A stretch of 64,000 bases of DNA from Bordetella parapertussis (lineage in GTDB: Bacteria; Pseudomonadota; Gammaproteobacteria; Burkholderiales; Burkholderiaceae_B). Shown here in pieces: positions 15,737 to 24,870 of the stretch (within the stretch, counting starts at the first letter, position 1; the number at the start of each line of letters is the position of its first letter). The notes beneath the pieces were generated by a model. It searched no databases and was not told the origin of the DNA. It was given only the letters and a program-made list of their open reading frames with translations. The translations under genes and the position numbers were made by a program. The stretch spans positions 7,711 through 71,710 of the forward strand of contig CAMEAW010000002.1 of the NCBI GenBank assembly GCA_945911685.1, given 5' to 3'.

Positions 15737-15775
15737 GATGCTTTTTTGCATCGAACAACGCACGCTTTTTTGCGT
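15737..15775. repeat. Two consecutive small hairpins upstream of lptF
   Basis: GATGC (15737-15741) pairs with GCATC (15748-15752) across a T6 loop, and ACGCA (15758-15762) pairs with TGCGT (15771-15775) across a loop ending in T5. The second ends eight bases before the lptF start, so they could affect its translation. The two units share the layout GC-TTTTT-GC. Confidence 0.4.
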
Positions 15776-15783
15776 CTGGGTCA

Positions 15784-16902
15784 ATGTCTCTATTTAAACG
15801 CTCCGTAGTGTCTGAAATTGCCAATCACTTCAGTGTCGTGCTTTCGACGCTCATTGTGGTGTGGCTCAGTGTTGTACTGGTGCGATTGCTTGGCGAAGCC
15901 GCCGCTGGCCGAATTGGCTCGGACGTTGTCGTTGGTTTGGCCACTTTTACGCTAATCGCTGCTTTGCCTATCATTTTGACTGTCTCGATTTTTATTGGCG
16001 TACTCACGACGGTGACACGAAATTACCGAGAGTCTGAGATGGTCGTCTGGTTTTCTAGTGGGCTCTCGCTGGCTAATTGGGTCAACCCTGTGTTACGCAT
16101 TGCCCTACCGATTGCGGCGCTCATATCATTTTTAACACTGTACGCAACCCCTTGGGCGAATCGGCAGATTGGTGAGTATCGTGCGCGTTTCGAAATGCGA
16201 TCTGACCTGTCAAAAATCACTCCTGGCCAGTTTTTAGAAACCGAAAAAGGTGCCCGTGTCTTTTTTGTTGAAGGGACTACTAACGTAACCGACAATCCGC
16301 TGGGGCAAGTTTTTATGCGCCTAATCGATCCAGATTGGTTAACTGTGATTACGTCGGCATCAGCAAAAATCGAGGCCGAGGCCAACGGTGATCGCTTTTT
16401 AGTTTTGGGGGCGGGTCACCGCTACGATCTCAAGCCAGGCACCTCGGAAATGCGGTTCGCCGAGTTTGATGCTTTTGGGGTACGCATTGAAAGTAAAAAT
16501 GCCGAAGAGTCGCTTGAAAAAGCGCGTGCGACGACGCTTGAAAGTCGACGATCACGACCAACGTCACTGTTAATTAGCGACAAAGAAAATAGTTCATATG
16601 GTCAGATCATGTGGCGCATGGCTCTGCCGCTCGCCGCCCTAAATCTTGCCTTGATGGCGATCCCCTTGGGTGCAGTGAACCCGCGTATCGGTCGCTCTGG
16701 AGATTTATTAATCGCAGGCCTCGTTGCAATGCTCTATATGAATCTCATCAACATCACGCAAGGCTGGATTATTCATGGCAAATTGCGTTTTGTGATTGGG
16801 GTTTGGCTGATACACGCTATTTTTGGGGCATTTACGGTGATCTTGCTTTGGCACCGCTTGCGCGTCAAAGAGCCCAAACCACCCGTTGTTACGCCGGCTT
16901 AG
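15784..16902 (+). CDS. lptF: LptF/LptG-family permease of the lipopolysaccharide export ABC transporter (LptF)
   Basis: A 372-residue permease of the LptF/LptG (YjgP/YjgQ) family. LptB2FG extracts lipopolysaccharide from the inner membrane and passes it to the LptC-LptA-LptD bridge. It has three N-terminal helices, a periplasmic beta domain (about 120-265, with ITPGQFLETEKGARVFFVEG) and three C-terminal helices from about 275. The segment ESEMVVWFSSGLSLANW is the cytoplasmic coupling region facing LptB and typical of LptF. Usually lptF is followed by lptG; here no lptG follows, and an AT-rich gap comes next. The first-codon choice (ATG at 15784) has only a weak ribosome-binding site. The gene stands alone. 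Confidence 0.88.
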   Translation: MSLFKRSVVSEIANHFSVVLSTLIVVWLSVVLVRLLGEAAAGRIGSDVVVGLATFTLIAALPIILTVSIFIGVLTTVTRNYRESEMVVWFSSGLSLANWVNPVLRIALPIAALISFLTLYATPWANRQIGEYRARFEMRSDLSKITPGQFLETEKGARVFFVEGTTNVTDNPLGQVFMRLIDPDWLTVITSASAKIEAEANGDRFLVLGAGHRYDLKPGTSEMRFAEFDAFGVRIESKNAEESLEKARATTLESRRSRPTSLLISDKENSSYGQIMWRMALPLAALNLALMAIPLGAVNPRIGRSGDLLIAGLVAMLYMNLINITQGWIIHGKLRFVIGVWLIHAIFGAFTVILLWHRLRVKEPKPPVVTPA

Positions 16903-17187
16903 CGTCATTCTGCTAAAGCGTTAGCCGACAAAAGTCTAGGGTTTGCAAGAATCGCCTACTGATTGCATGATTAGGCTATACATCCATTTTTTTTAAAAAT
17001 ATTTTTTTAAAAACTCTGTTTTTAGAGCTGAAAATGTTTGATTTTTATAGCAGGCAGTGTATACTTCATTTATTCGTTGCCTAATCATTACAAAAAACAT
17101 GATGGCAGAGAGTCAATCAGGTTCTATCGCACATTGACGGTAGGTGTTTGCGGTGTTAAACTTTCTGTCCATTAAATTTTTGTCGTC
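16903..17187. promoter_or_regulatory. AT-rich intergenic region with a promoter for the small downstream gene
   Basis: This gap is markedly AT-rich. It contains a short hairpin (CTCT-gttttt-AGAG near 17014-17027). A good sigma-70-type promoter is present: TTGATT at 17038-17043, a 16-base spacer and TATACT at 17060-17065. Transcription would start near 17072 and leave a leader of about 125 bases before the next gene, in which I see no known riboswitch. Confidence 0.6.
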
Positions 17188-17199
17188 ATGGGGGTTATC

Positions 17200-17553
17200 G
17201 TGTCTGTCCAAAGCATCTCAAGCATGAACGAGAAAAGAGCCGATCAGCCTCTGCGTGAAGCCGTTGACCGCTTTTTAGGTTTCATCAAAAAAAATATCGA
17301 AACTGAAAACTATCACAGCAATCAGTTGGATGATCTCATTGTTGAAAAAATGATGGGCACCGTCCGCGTTGCGGGGCGCGATCGTTTTCTAAAGATTGAA
17401 AAATCCAAAAAGGTGTGCGGCTATGTCGTCAAGGCAGACAGCGACCATCTCAAGCGCGGCGATATCATTGGGCGCACCCTCTTCTTAGGCCGCCCTGCCA
17501 CTTCGCGTGTTTTAGGTAACGTCTTAGAAAACAGGTTTGCCTTGGCAGCTTAA
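17200..17553 (+). CDS. Small hypothetical protein
   Basis: A protein of 117 residues if it starts at the GTG at 17200, which has GGGGG six bases upstream; an ATG at 17188 and another at 17224 are alternatives. The sequence is soluble and charged: a helical first half with REAVDRFLGFIKKNIE and a second half rich in beta-type residues (GTVRVAGRDRFLKIEKSKKVCGY). There is no signal peptide, membrane segment or motif that I recognise. It has its own promoter candidate at 17038-17065 and a strong terminator at 17592-17620, so it is a monocistronic gene. The coding character and signals argue that it is real; the function is unknown. Confidence 0.65.
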   Translation: MSVQSISSMNEKRADQPLREAVDRFLGFIKKNIETENYHSNQLDDLIVEKMMGTVRVAGRDRFLKIEKSKKVCGYVVKADSDHLKRGDIIGRTLFLGRPATSRVLGNVLENRFALAA

Positions 17554-17591
17554 CACTACAAAATATCCGCGGTCGCTTACGATCATTCAAT

Positions 17592-17620
17592 AAAAACGCA
17601 GCCTTGTCGCTGCGTTTTTT
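17592..17620 (+). terminator. Intrinsic terminator
   Basis: An eleven-base stem (17592-17602 with 17609-17619) around the loop CTTGTC ends in a run of six T. It closes the small gene before it. The A-run on the other side allows it to serve the converging asparaginase-family gene (ending at 17676) as well. Confidence 0.9.
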
Positions 17621-17675
17621 ATTTGATTGATACTCGTTTATTCCGTACCCTTGAAAGCACGCGAGATATGACTGG

Positions 17676-18686
17676 CTAATACAAATCAAAATAAGATTGC
17701 ACCACCTCGGGATCTTGCGTCATGGTTAACGCCAGCATCAGCAAGATCCGGCATTTTTGTGCGTTTAAATTATCAGAAGCAACAATATGCTGATCGCACA
17801 GATATTTTCTGCGTGCGACCCTACCCGCACCGCCACGACTTGCCTGCACCACGACGACACCCTTAGACACTGCACGCTCAAAAGCGGCGCTTTGCAGAGG
17901 TGGTGGGATACCAGGCGGCAAACCCGCCGACACCAAACCAAGCGCGCCCGCGCTCACGTACGCCTCGATCGCCACATCATCGGCACCGGCATAAGCGTAA
18001 GCGATGTCAACGCGTGGTAACGCCTTTAAGCCCGCGACATCAAACACCGTGCCAAGCGTATGCTGTCGTACTGGGTGTCGATAGATGACGACTTGATCCC
18101 CGTCGACCTGCCCCAGGACGCCAAAGTCTGGCGTTCTAAATGTGTTCACGCGATAGGTTGACACCTTGGTCACTTCGCGGGCAGCTTGAATCTCGTCGTT
18201 TAACACCACCAACACACCCAACCCTCGGGTTTTTGGATCGATCGCTGTGCGAACCGCTGCAATCAGATTCATTGGGCCTTCTGAACTGACAGCGCTAGGC
18301 GGGCGTTGCGCGCCTACCAGCACAACAGTCGGCTTGATTTTCAACGTGAGATTCAAAAAATACGCGGTCTCTTCAAGCGTTGATGTGCCGTGCAAAATGA
18401 CATAGCCGTCAAAGCCTCCATCCTGAGCCTCTGTGGCATGAATCAGCTGGAGTAATTCAAGCCAGTCTGGGGGGCCAATGGCGGTGCTACCCACTTCACG
18501 AAAGTTAATCGGCACGAGCTCAGCAAAGCGCGCGAGTTCTGGCGTTCGATCAATAATTTCAGCGGGTCTAATTTTGCGACTGACATCGGGATAATTAAGC
18601 ACATCCAAGCTGTCAACGGCAAGTGAAGAGATGGTTCCGCCGGTGCCGATTAGGGCAACGCGTGGTTTAGAGGGCACTGTACTCAT
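17676..18686 (-). CDS. Asparaginase-family protein with altered HGTDT motif
   Basis: A 336-residue member of the bacterial asparaginase/glutaminase family, which hydrolyses L-asparagine to aspartate and ammonia. It has the N-terminal LIGTGGTIS with nucleophile Thr18, the second motif HGTSTLEETAYF with Thr101, and REVTKVSTY with Lys174 matching the catalytic lysine. The canonical motif is HGTDT: the aspartate that assists the second threonine is Ser102 here. That may change activity or substrate. No signal peptide is present, so it would be cytoplasmic, unlike E. coli AnsB. A 12-base palindrome lies 20 bases before the start. It converges on the small gene and is co-directional with, but separate from, the T6SS genes. 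Confidence 0.87.
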   Translation of the reverse strand: MSTVPSKPRVALIGTGGTISSLAVDSLDVLNYPDVSRKIRPAEIIDRTPELARFAELVPINFREVGSTAIGPPDWLELLQLIHATEAQDGGFDGYVILHGTSTLEETAYFLNLTLKIKPTVVLVGAQRPPSAVSSEGPMNLIAAVRTAIDPKTRGLGVLVVLNDEIQAAREVTKVSTYRVNTFRTPDFGVLGQVDGDQVVIYRHPVRQHTLGTVFDVAGLKALPRVDIAYAYAGADDVAIEAYVSAGALGLVSAGLPPGIPPPLQSAAFERAVSKGVVVVQASRGGAGRVARRKYLCDQHIVASDNLNAQKCRILLMLALTMTQDPEVVQSYFDLY

Positions 18687-18706
18687 GGCTAAGGGCTCCG
18701 TGAAGC

Positions 18707-18718
18707 TGTTCTAGAACA
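18707..18718. promoter_or_regulatory. Perfect 12-base palindrome upstream of asparaginase gene
   Basis: TGTTCTAGAACA is a perfect palindrome centred about 26 bases before the asparaginase start codon, in the 129-base gap after tssA. Its position suits an operator for a dimeric regulator. No regulator can be named. Confidence 0.35.
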
Positions 18719-18815
18719 AAACCTAGTCTACCTGACACTTGGCCCGACGACTTCAGCCTTGCGTCAGAGAATACCTCAGCCCGAAGGGCCGTGTGATCTG
18801 CCTATTTGAGGCCCA

Positions 18816-20444
18816 CTACACTTGGCGCATCGCCTCACCGAAATCAAGCACAGAGACTTTTTTCAGCGCGAGTTGCACAACGCGTTGGCTCGCTGCTATT
18901 TTTTCAGGGTCTTGAGTATCTTCTAATTGTTTGGCAATCGCGCGCGCGGCACGCAGCTTCAAACGCCAGGCCAGTAAAGCAAGCTCTGGCTCCCAGTACA
19001 TCAGGTTTAAGCGCTCGCACTCATCCAACAACGGGTCAATCAAGGGCTGCACATCTAGGTCTTTTTTCAAACCTAATGCCAGTTCAGCCAAAGCGACCCG
19101 TGCGCGAAACTGATCTCGGCCCGAGCGTGTATTCGAAAGAAAATCTTGCAGCGCTGTAACAGCCGCGTCAGAGTCGCCAGAGCCTAAACTTTCGTTCGCC
19201 TGTTTTTTTGCTTCAGAAAATTTGTCCGTTACACCGCCACCCATCCGCTCGGCCTGACAGGTTGCAAGCCACGCCTGCGTGGCCTCATCGGCAAAGGGCG
19301 TGCCATCCGAAAAAGTCAGTCGTTCGATGCCTGGCAAACGTTTCACAAAGGCCAATGCCCCATCAATCACGGCCGATCGCATCGTGGCAGCTTCCGGCCC
19401 CATAGCACCATAGGCTAGCGCCGACTGTCGATCAAGATCTAACCAAAAGGGATAGGTTGCCACGCGCCCTTCGCAAAAACTCGCCACCCCTTGAGGGTTG
19501 CCCGCAGCACAAACCGCTTCAAACGACTGTACCTCGGCCATAGCCGGCGGTGCAATGAGCGTGGCTTGCCCTTGCACCTGCGGCAAACTTAACAACGCGC
19601 CGCGCGCACCAAAGCGACTCAAGCCAATCGCCAGTGGATTGTTGGGGTCGAGCTCCGCAAGCTTTTGACTGGCATCCCCCAAAAAACTGAATGCTGAGGT
19701 TAAGGCTGTCACTAAGTCGTCGAGATTTGCGACCTTGCTTAAGTTGCCGAGTTGCAGACCTGTTGCTGTGGTGGTTGTCGCTACGGCGCTCGTATTCTTA
19801 GCGCTCGCCATCGCGTTCGACCCAACCGCAGCAGACCCAGAAGCTGTCTGTTGAGTCTGTGCTGGGGCTGAGGCGTTCGTCACTGCGTCTGGCGCAGCAA
19901 CCGGCTCAATGACCTCAAGCCTCTTAATCAGATTGATCAGTTCGTTCAGCGAAGGTGCCTCAGGATCCACTTCAGCAAACGTGCTGTCGATCGCTTGAAT
20001 GCGCTCAACCAATAAAGTGTGCGCCTCAAGGGATAACGCTGGGGGTGTTGTGTTGCCCAGCCACGCAGCGACCCGATCCGTCCACCAGATCACGGCGTTG
20101 CGACGTCCACGCAATCTCTTGACAGGTGGAAAGCCAGTATTCCAATACGTTTTTAGCAAGCCTGCGAATAAACCCAGACCAGCCGACAAGCCCTCGACCC
20201 CAGATTTTTCAACCCAAGCAGCCGACAGCCATGACGCCACCATAAAATCTTTTGAGACAGTTTTTAACAATTCAGTGGATTGGGCTTCAATCTTGGGCCA
20301 ATCAGGCTGACGATCGGCCGAAGGGCTTGTTAAGCGCTCAACCTCGGCAAAAACCGCCTCATATTGCGGTGTGTCGCGCGGTTCGACACCGCCCGGGGCT
20401 TCAGAAGAGATAGGCAACAACAGTGCCTCAAAATCGATTGCCAT
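18816..20444 (-). CDS. tssA: T6SS cap/assembly protein TssA (ImpA_N and VasJ-type C-terminus)
   Basis: A 542-residue TssA, the protein that binds the baseplate-membrane complex and then caps the growing tube and sheath. The N-terminal ImpA domain is seen in PISSEAPGGVEPRDTPQYEAV and the AVIWWTDRVAAWLG segment, followed by an Ala/Thr/Ser-rich linker (about 200-240) and a long helical C-terminus of the VasJ type. I chose the ATG at 20444 (MAIDFEALL), which has GAGG seven bases upstream; an upstream in-frame TTG exists. It starts ten bases after tssM1 and is the last gene of the leftward T6SS unit. It is the only tssA in the window although membrane and baseplate genes are duplicated. Confidence 0.93.
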   Translation of the reverse strand: MAIDFEALLLPISSEAPGGVEPRDTPQYEAVFAEVERLTSPSADRQPDWPKIEAQSTELLKTVSKDFMVASWLSAAWVEKSGVEGLSAGLGLFAGLLKTYWNTGFPPVKRLRGRRNAVIWWTDRVAAWLGNTTPPALSLEAHTLLVERIQAIDSTFAEVDPEAPSLNELINLIKRLEVIEPVAAPDAVTNASAPAQTQQTASGSAAVGSNAMASAKNTSAVATTTTATGLQLGNLSKVANLDDLVTALTSAFSFLGDASQKLAELDPNNPLAIGLSRFGARGALLSLPQVQGQATLIAPPAMAEVQSFEAVCAAGNPQGVASFCEGRVATYPFWLDLDRQSALAYGAMGPEAATMRSAVIDGALAFVKRLPGIERLTFSDGTPFADEATQAWLATCQAERMGGGVTDKFSEAKKQANESLGSGDSDAAVTALQDFLSNTRSGRDQFRARVALAELALGLKKDLDVQPLIDPLLDECERLNLMYWEPELALLAWRLKLRAARAIAKQLEDTQDPEKIAASQRVVQLALKKVSVLDFGEAMRQV

Positions 20445-20453
20445 AAACAAGCC

Positions 20454-23400
20454 TCAGAGCGTACAAGTGACAGATTTTGAGGGTAGCACGGGTTTCTCTG
20501 ACTTTGAAGATAGCCCGTTGATCTGACTAGTGAGGTTTTTCTCGGTACGCGCTGCTTGCGCCTGCTCTAAAGCAAGCTTTTCAGAGGCGAGCGCGCTTCG
20601 CTCAGCGGCCTCTGACTCGTACTTAGCAACAGCCTCTTGCAACACTGCACCATCCGATATCTTAAACACAACATCAATTTTCTTAATGCCTAGGGCAGCA
20701 AGCGCCTCTCGCTGATCAGGAAAATCTGCTGGAACAAAGGACTTTCTCCCATCCCTAAAGTCGCGTAAAAACCGTTCAAAACCAAACTCGCCACTCCAAC
20801 GCGCGATTAAGGTCATGTTGTCCACAAATATTTTTAACTCGCTGTCGCCGCAAGTGGTTGCGCCCCAGTTAAACACCTGTGAGGTCGAGAAGTTCAGTTG
20901 GGTCAGTCGTTGTGGTGCCTTGGCGCAATTAAGTGTCAGCCCTGCGCCATAGGGCTGAATGGTTGCATCCATATTAGCTTTTAAGGGAAACGATGCAATC
21001 GAAACATTGAAAGCTGTTTGATTGAACTTCGCCGCGTCCGTATCAATTTGGGCCAGCCTGGCATCAATAAATTTACTCCTGGCTGCCGCGCGCGTCTCAT
21101 CGAGCTTGGCCTGTAGCTCAGCCTTTTTTGTCGCTGCATCACGGGCCCGCTTTTCAGCAGCAACCCGATTGATAAACGTTAAAAATTCAGGCTCCCAAGG
21201 AACGCTCCAGTTAAAAGAAGACGCTTTGGCATACCCCGTTGCACTTTGAATCAAAAAAGGTTTGGCCGTCTTATCCAAATAGGGCCACAGCACGCCATCA
21301 GAACCCATGACTTTGTCGTAAAACGCGACATCATCAGGTGCCGACTGCGTCGCCGCCAACACCTGACTCTCCCATTCAGCCTGCATCGTGCAAGCTGCGT
21401 TCAAGTATGCGTACGCCGCCGTAGTGACGAGTTCGCCGCGCAACAACGCCCAGACGGGCTCGTTAGCGGGTTGATCCCGAGCACCCAAGGAGTCTTGCAA
21501 ACGCTTCATTGCGTTAAACGCATCGCGCAAACTAGAGTCCTTGACCGTCGGATCGCGACCTAGCACACTGAAGTCGCTGGCTAACGCCGCTGCCTTGCCG
21601 GGTGCCGAAACTGCGTCACTCACGGCCTTGGTTAACGCCTGATTAGTAACACCGTATAACTTGCCGGAATTCATTAGATTTTTTTCGGTTTGCACCGTCG
21701 CAGAAGATACCGCCGCTCGCCCACTTTGCGCGGACAGCAAGAGCGGCGCAGAGGACTGCACCGTATCAAGCTTGCTTGCAATACTGCCAATAATAGACGT
21801 ATTAGAAGCCGCCTTGCGCATGGATCTTAAGACATCGACCGATGCAATCCAATTTGGGCGTCCGAGTTGCTTGCCTTCTGGAAACTCTTGCAGTAGACGC
21901 TCTTCAATCCGAACGAAAGGGCTCGATTGGCTATTGAAAGTCGTCAGTAAGTCGACCCAGTCCGTTTCTGTTTTAAGCAAGTCTCGTCCGTTTGGAAACT
22001 GCAACAAAAAGTTTTTCCAAGCGACTTCGCGCTGGATATTGTAGTTTTCCCAGAAGGCCACTTCTTTTGACTGGTAGATCTCTCGTAAAGCCTGGACGGC
22101 GTTCACTCTAGTCATGAAGTCGGCAATTTTCTGATATCCCACCAAGGAGTAGGCGCCACTGACCTTGATTGCAGAGGGCTGGCCGGTTGGGTTCCAGTAA
22201 TCACTTAAATTCACATCACTCACGCCGGGCTGGTTGATCACCCAATCAAACAACCAAGACAAACTCCGGTCTCGTTGCGAGACATTCGAAAGGCCATCTT
22301 TTAATTGGTCAAGCCGTCTACGCAAGCTTTCATTCGTATCCCAAACTGTGTAATAAAGGTAAAGCGCATCAATCGCTTTCGCGTCAAACTCACTGAGCTC
22401 GGGCACCAATACTTTACTGGCGCTCGCTGTCGGCGGTTCGATCGCGCGCAAGCTGTACATTGACTCATGCTGGCTCGCAGCTACCGTCAAAGAGATTCGA
22501 TGGATCATGTAGTCAATGGCCATGCCGTGAAACAGACCAGAGTCTTTCATCGTTGAGTTAAATGCCGCAAAAAACCGCTGATCAATAATATCGATTTGAT
22601 AGCGATGATAGAGCTGCACGAAGTTATTCTTTAACTCGTCTTCTAACGCATCAGAGAGATTAGAAAAGGGCAAAAGAAAGTTCCAGCTGTTATCGGCCTG
22701 CGCGTTAAACCAGTCTATCTGCGGCTTAGTCGATAAAATGTTTTTTGCATATTTTTCAGCCGTGTCCCCTTGCGAGACTTTGGCTAATTTGAATTGACCT
22801 AACGCCTCTAACTGCGTTACTTCGTTGATATAGCCGCACACCAGCCATATAGCGGTCAAACTTACCGCAGCGTAATAACCCGTCCAAGTCAGGCGTGTGC
22901 GTTGCTTTCGAAGTTTTTCGTAGGTCGATAAGGGCTGAAAGGCACGGTCATAACTCAACACCTGTTCGAAGACACCGGGGCCAAATACCAAGCCACCATC
23001 CTCGGGGCGCATGGTTGTGCCGGCACGACCTGTTTGCGCTGATCGCCCCGACAAAAATAAACCACGATAAAGAGGTGGCTCATGATAGGCAGAGGTGCCA
23101 AACAACGCCATCAGCGCAGTTTCAAGCGGCGCCTGTAAATTGCGAATATCGCGTGCAGCAAGCAGTCCAGATTGCGCTGCCCGCCCACCCTGCGTGGTCG
23201 CACGTAGCGCGAGCCATGGCATATATCTCGCGAGCTCGTCGATTGAGCGACGCACATAGCCCGTTGCCAACGCAGACCGATACGGCAACAACGCCCCAGC
23301 GGGTTGAGTCAGCAACTCTGCGGGTAAGTGCGAAAGCAGTTGCTCGACCCCGTCAAGCTCATCGGCATGCGTCAACATGACATACACGGGCAGACGACAT

Positions 23401-24092
23401 TGAGCGAGCTCCATCAGATCGTTGATGCGCTGTCGTGCCAACTGCAAACCTGCGTGCGTATGGCCTGTCAATTGTGTTTTCAGTTGCTCGGCGCTCAAAC
23501 AGACAATCACCCCCGCGCACTGTGAGGGGATGATGTCGGCGACCATACTGCTCAGCAACTTTTTCCAACCCGTATCGCACATCACTGCATCTTGATCAGG
23601 ATCAATATGCTGCCCGGAAATTTCAATCGCAATGCCGGTGGACAAAAATGAGAGCTGACAAGACTGTGTTGGGGTGAGTGCGTCGCCAGCTAAAGACCGA
23701 TCCAAATAGCTGCCGGAGGCTGCTTGTTGCAATAAGGTGCTCTTTCCAGAACCGCTCAGACCTAAAACAAAATGCACGCGATGATCGCCGAGCGGACTTT
23801 TCTCAAGACCTTGCGTGACAGACATAAATGAACGTACTTGCGCAACCCACTCTTCGTCGGGCGCTTGCGCCTGCTCTTGCTGTGGTCGGGTTCGTAATCT
23901 GCGCTGCGCTCTGTAGCGCACGTAATAGCGACGCGCCATCGTCACCGTAAGCCACAGCACCACGGGTACGACTGGCCAAAGCCACATACTGCCCGCCGGC
24001 CAGCCCAGCAAAATCTGGAATGCCCAACCCACCGCCAACAGGACAGTCAGCAATAAGGTGATTAGTAAAAAATTGAGTATTTTTTTAAGCAT
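20454..24092 (-). CDS. tssM: T6SS membrane-complex protein TssM, copy 1
   Basis: A 1212-residue IcmF-type inner-membrane protein that, with TssL and TssJ, forms the envelope-spanning T6SS channel. Helices are at about 5-30 and 35-52, then a cytoplasmic domain with Walker A GLSGSGKS (111-118), a third helix at about 405-425 and a large periplasmic region with helical and beta domains. The C-terminal part contains charged helices rich in Ala, Glu and Lys (about 965-1000 and 1165-1200), and the protein ends VLPSKSVTCTL with no extra domain. It lies between tssL1 (91 bases upstream) and tssA. Compare copy 2, which carries a LysM domain. Confidence 0.95.
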   Translation of the reverse strand: MLKKILNFLLITLLLTVLLAVGWAFQILLGWPAGSMWLWPVVPVVLWLTVTMARRYYVRYRAQRRLRTRPQQEQAQAPDEEWVAQVRSFMSVTQGLEKSPLGDHRVHFVLGLSGSGKSTLLQQAASGSYLDRSLAGDALTPTQSCQLSFLSTGIAIEISGQHIDPDQDAVMCDTGWKKLLSSMVADIIPSQCAGVIVCLSAEQLKTQLTGHTHAGLQLARQRINDLMELAQCRLPVYVMLTHADELDGVEQLLSHLPAELLTQPAGALLPYRSALATGYVRRSIDELARYMPWLALRATTQGGRAAQSGLLAARDIRNLQAPLETALMALFGTSAYHEPPLYRGLFLSGRSAQTGRAGTTMRPEDGGLVFGPGVFEQVLSYDRAFQPLSTYEKLRKQRTRLTWTGYYAAVSLTAIWLVCGYINEVTQLEALGQFKLAKVSQGDTAEKYAKNILSTKPQIDWFNAQADNSWNFLLPFSNLSDALEDELKNNFVQLYHRYQIDIIDQRFFAAFNSTMKDSGLFHGMAIDYMIHRISLTVAASQHESMYSLRAIEPPTASASKVLVPELSEFDAKAIDALYLYYTVWDTNESLRRRLDQLKDGLSNVSQRDRSLSWLFDWVINQPGVSDVNLSDYWNPTGQPSAIKVSGAYSLVGYQKIADFMTRVNAVQALREIYQSKEVAFWENYNIQREVAWKNFLLQFPNGRDLLKTETDWVDLLTTFNSQSSPFVRIEERLLQEFPEGKQLGRPNWIASVDVLRSMRKAASNTSIIGSIASKLDTVQSSAPLLLSAQSGRAAVSSATVQTEKNLMNSGKLYGVTNQALTKAVSDAVSAPGKAAALASDFSVLGRDPTVKDSSLRDAFNAMKRLQDSLGARDQPANEPVWALLRGELVTTAAYAYLNAACTMQAEWESQVLAATQSAPDDVAFYDKVMGSDGVLWPYLDKTAKPFLIQSATGYAKASSFNWSVPWEPEFLTFINRVAAEKRARDAATKKAELQAKLDETRAAARSKFIDARLAQIDTDAAKFNQTAFNVSIASFPLKANMDATIQPYGAGLTLNCAKAPQRLTQLNFSTSQVFNWGATTCGDSELKIFVDNMTLIARWSGEFGFERFLRDFRDGRKSFVPADFPDQREALAALGIKKIDVVFKISDGAVLQEAVAKYESEAAERSALASEKLALEQAQAARTEKNLTSQINGLSSKSEKPVLPSKSVTCTL

Positions 24093-24183
24093 CAGTGCGT
24101 GCGAACGCCGCGAAGACTATTTCGATGCTAGAAACTGTATCAGATTAAAGCCCTAACTAGCTGATTTTTTTGTTTATTTATAC

Positions 24184-24870
24184 TCAAAGCCATCTTGCCA
24201 AGACCAAAGCGATGTTTAGTTGCAACAGGCTATTTAGAATAATCGCCAATAAAACAAGAAAAAGCAGGGATACGCCAACTGGCAAATAGCGACGCCAATC
24301 TCGCACCGGCTCTGCTTGTTGACTCGACAGTTCTGTAATACTAGGAAACGTCTGCGCCTCGGGATGAATCAGCCCAACCTCAATCAAAGCGTTATTCATC
24401 GCCTCTTGGCGACGTAGCTCGAGCTCTTGAACCGACAGGTTAAAGACATACTTCCCTTTAAAGCCATTGGCTAAGCACAACGCATACACGCTTTGCGCAG
24501 GTAATGCCTCGTCAGACAAGCTATCTAAACGTTCAAAAAACAGCTCACCCGCAAGATTGGTTTTAAAGTAGTCCATCTGCAACAGCGTTTGAGACCACCC
24601 TTCAGATACGCCCTCCCATTGCGCATTCATGATCTGCTCATCTGCCCAGGCACACACAGCGAAGATGGCCTCATCCACTGCAGCGGGGGCATGGCGCGCT
24701 TCAAGGCTATAGGCCTTGACTCGATCGATCTGTCGACGCAATTGCGCACTCAAGGCACTTGGGCTGAGTTTACGGGCACCCAGCAGCGTCACCACTTGCG
24801 TCATAAATTCAACATAGGGCTGGCAAAATTGCGCCCGCTGATGATAGAGCCCTAGTTCACGGGTACTCAT
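24184..24870 (-). CDS. tssL: T6SS membrane-complex protein TssL (DotU family), copy 1
   Basis: A 228-residue DotU/IcmH-type protein: a cytoplasmic helical domain with AVCAWADEQIM, the family signature, and LAGELFFERLDSL, then a single C-terminal membrane helix (about 193-220). TssL recruits the baseplate through TssK and anchors TssM. No peptidoglycan-binding OmpA-like extension is present, unlike the extended TssL proteins of some systems. The ATG overlaps the tssJ1 stop by four bases (ATGA). Confidence 0.94.
   Translation of the reverse strand: MSTRELGLYHQRAQFCQPYVEFMTQVVTLLGARKLSPSALSAQLRRQIDRVKAYSLEARHAPAAVDEAIFAVCAWADEQIMNAQWEGVSEGWSQTLLQMDYFKTNLAGELFFERLDSLSDEALPAQSVYALCLANGFKGKYVFNLSVQELELRRQEAMNNALIEVGLIHPEAQTFPSITELSSQQAEPVRDWRRYLPVGVSLLFLVLLAIILNSLLQLNIALVLARWL

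Noticed and set aside
18784-18796. GCCC-GAA-GGGC hairpin after tssA as a terminator
   Set aside because: The stem has only four pairs and no T-run follows in either direction.
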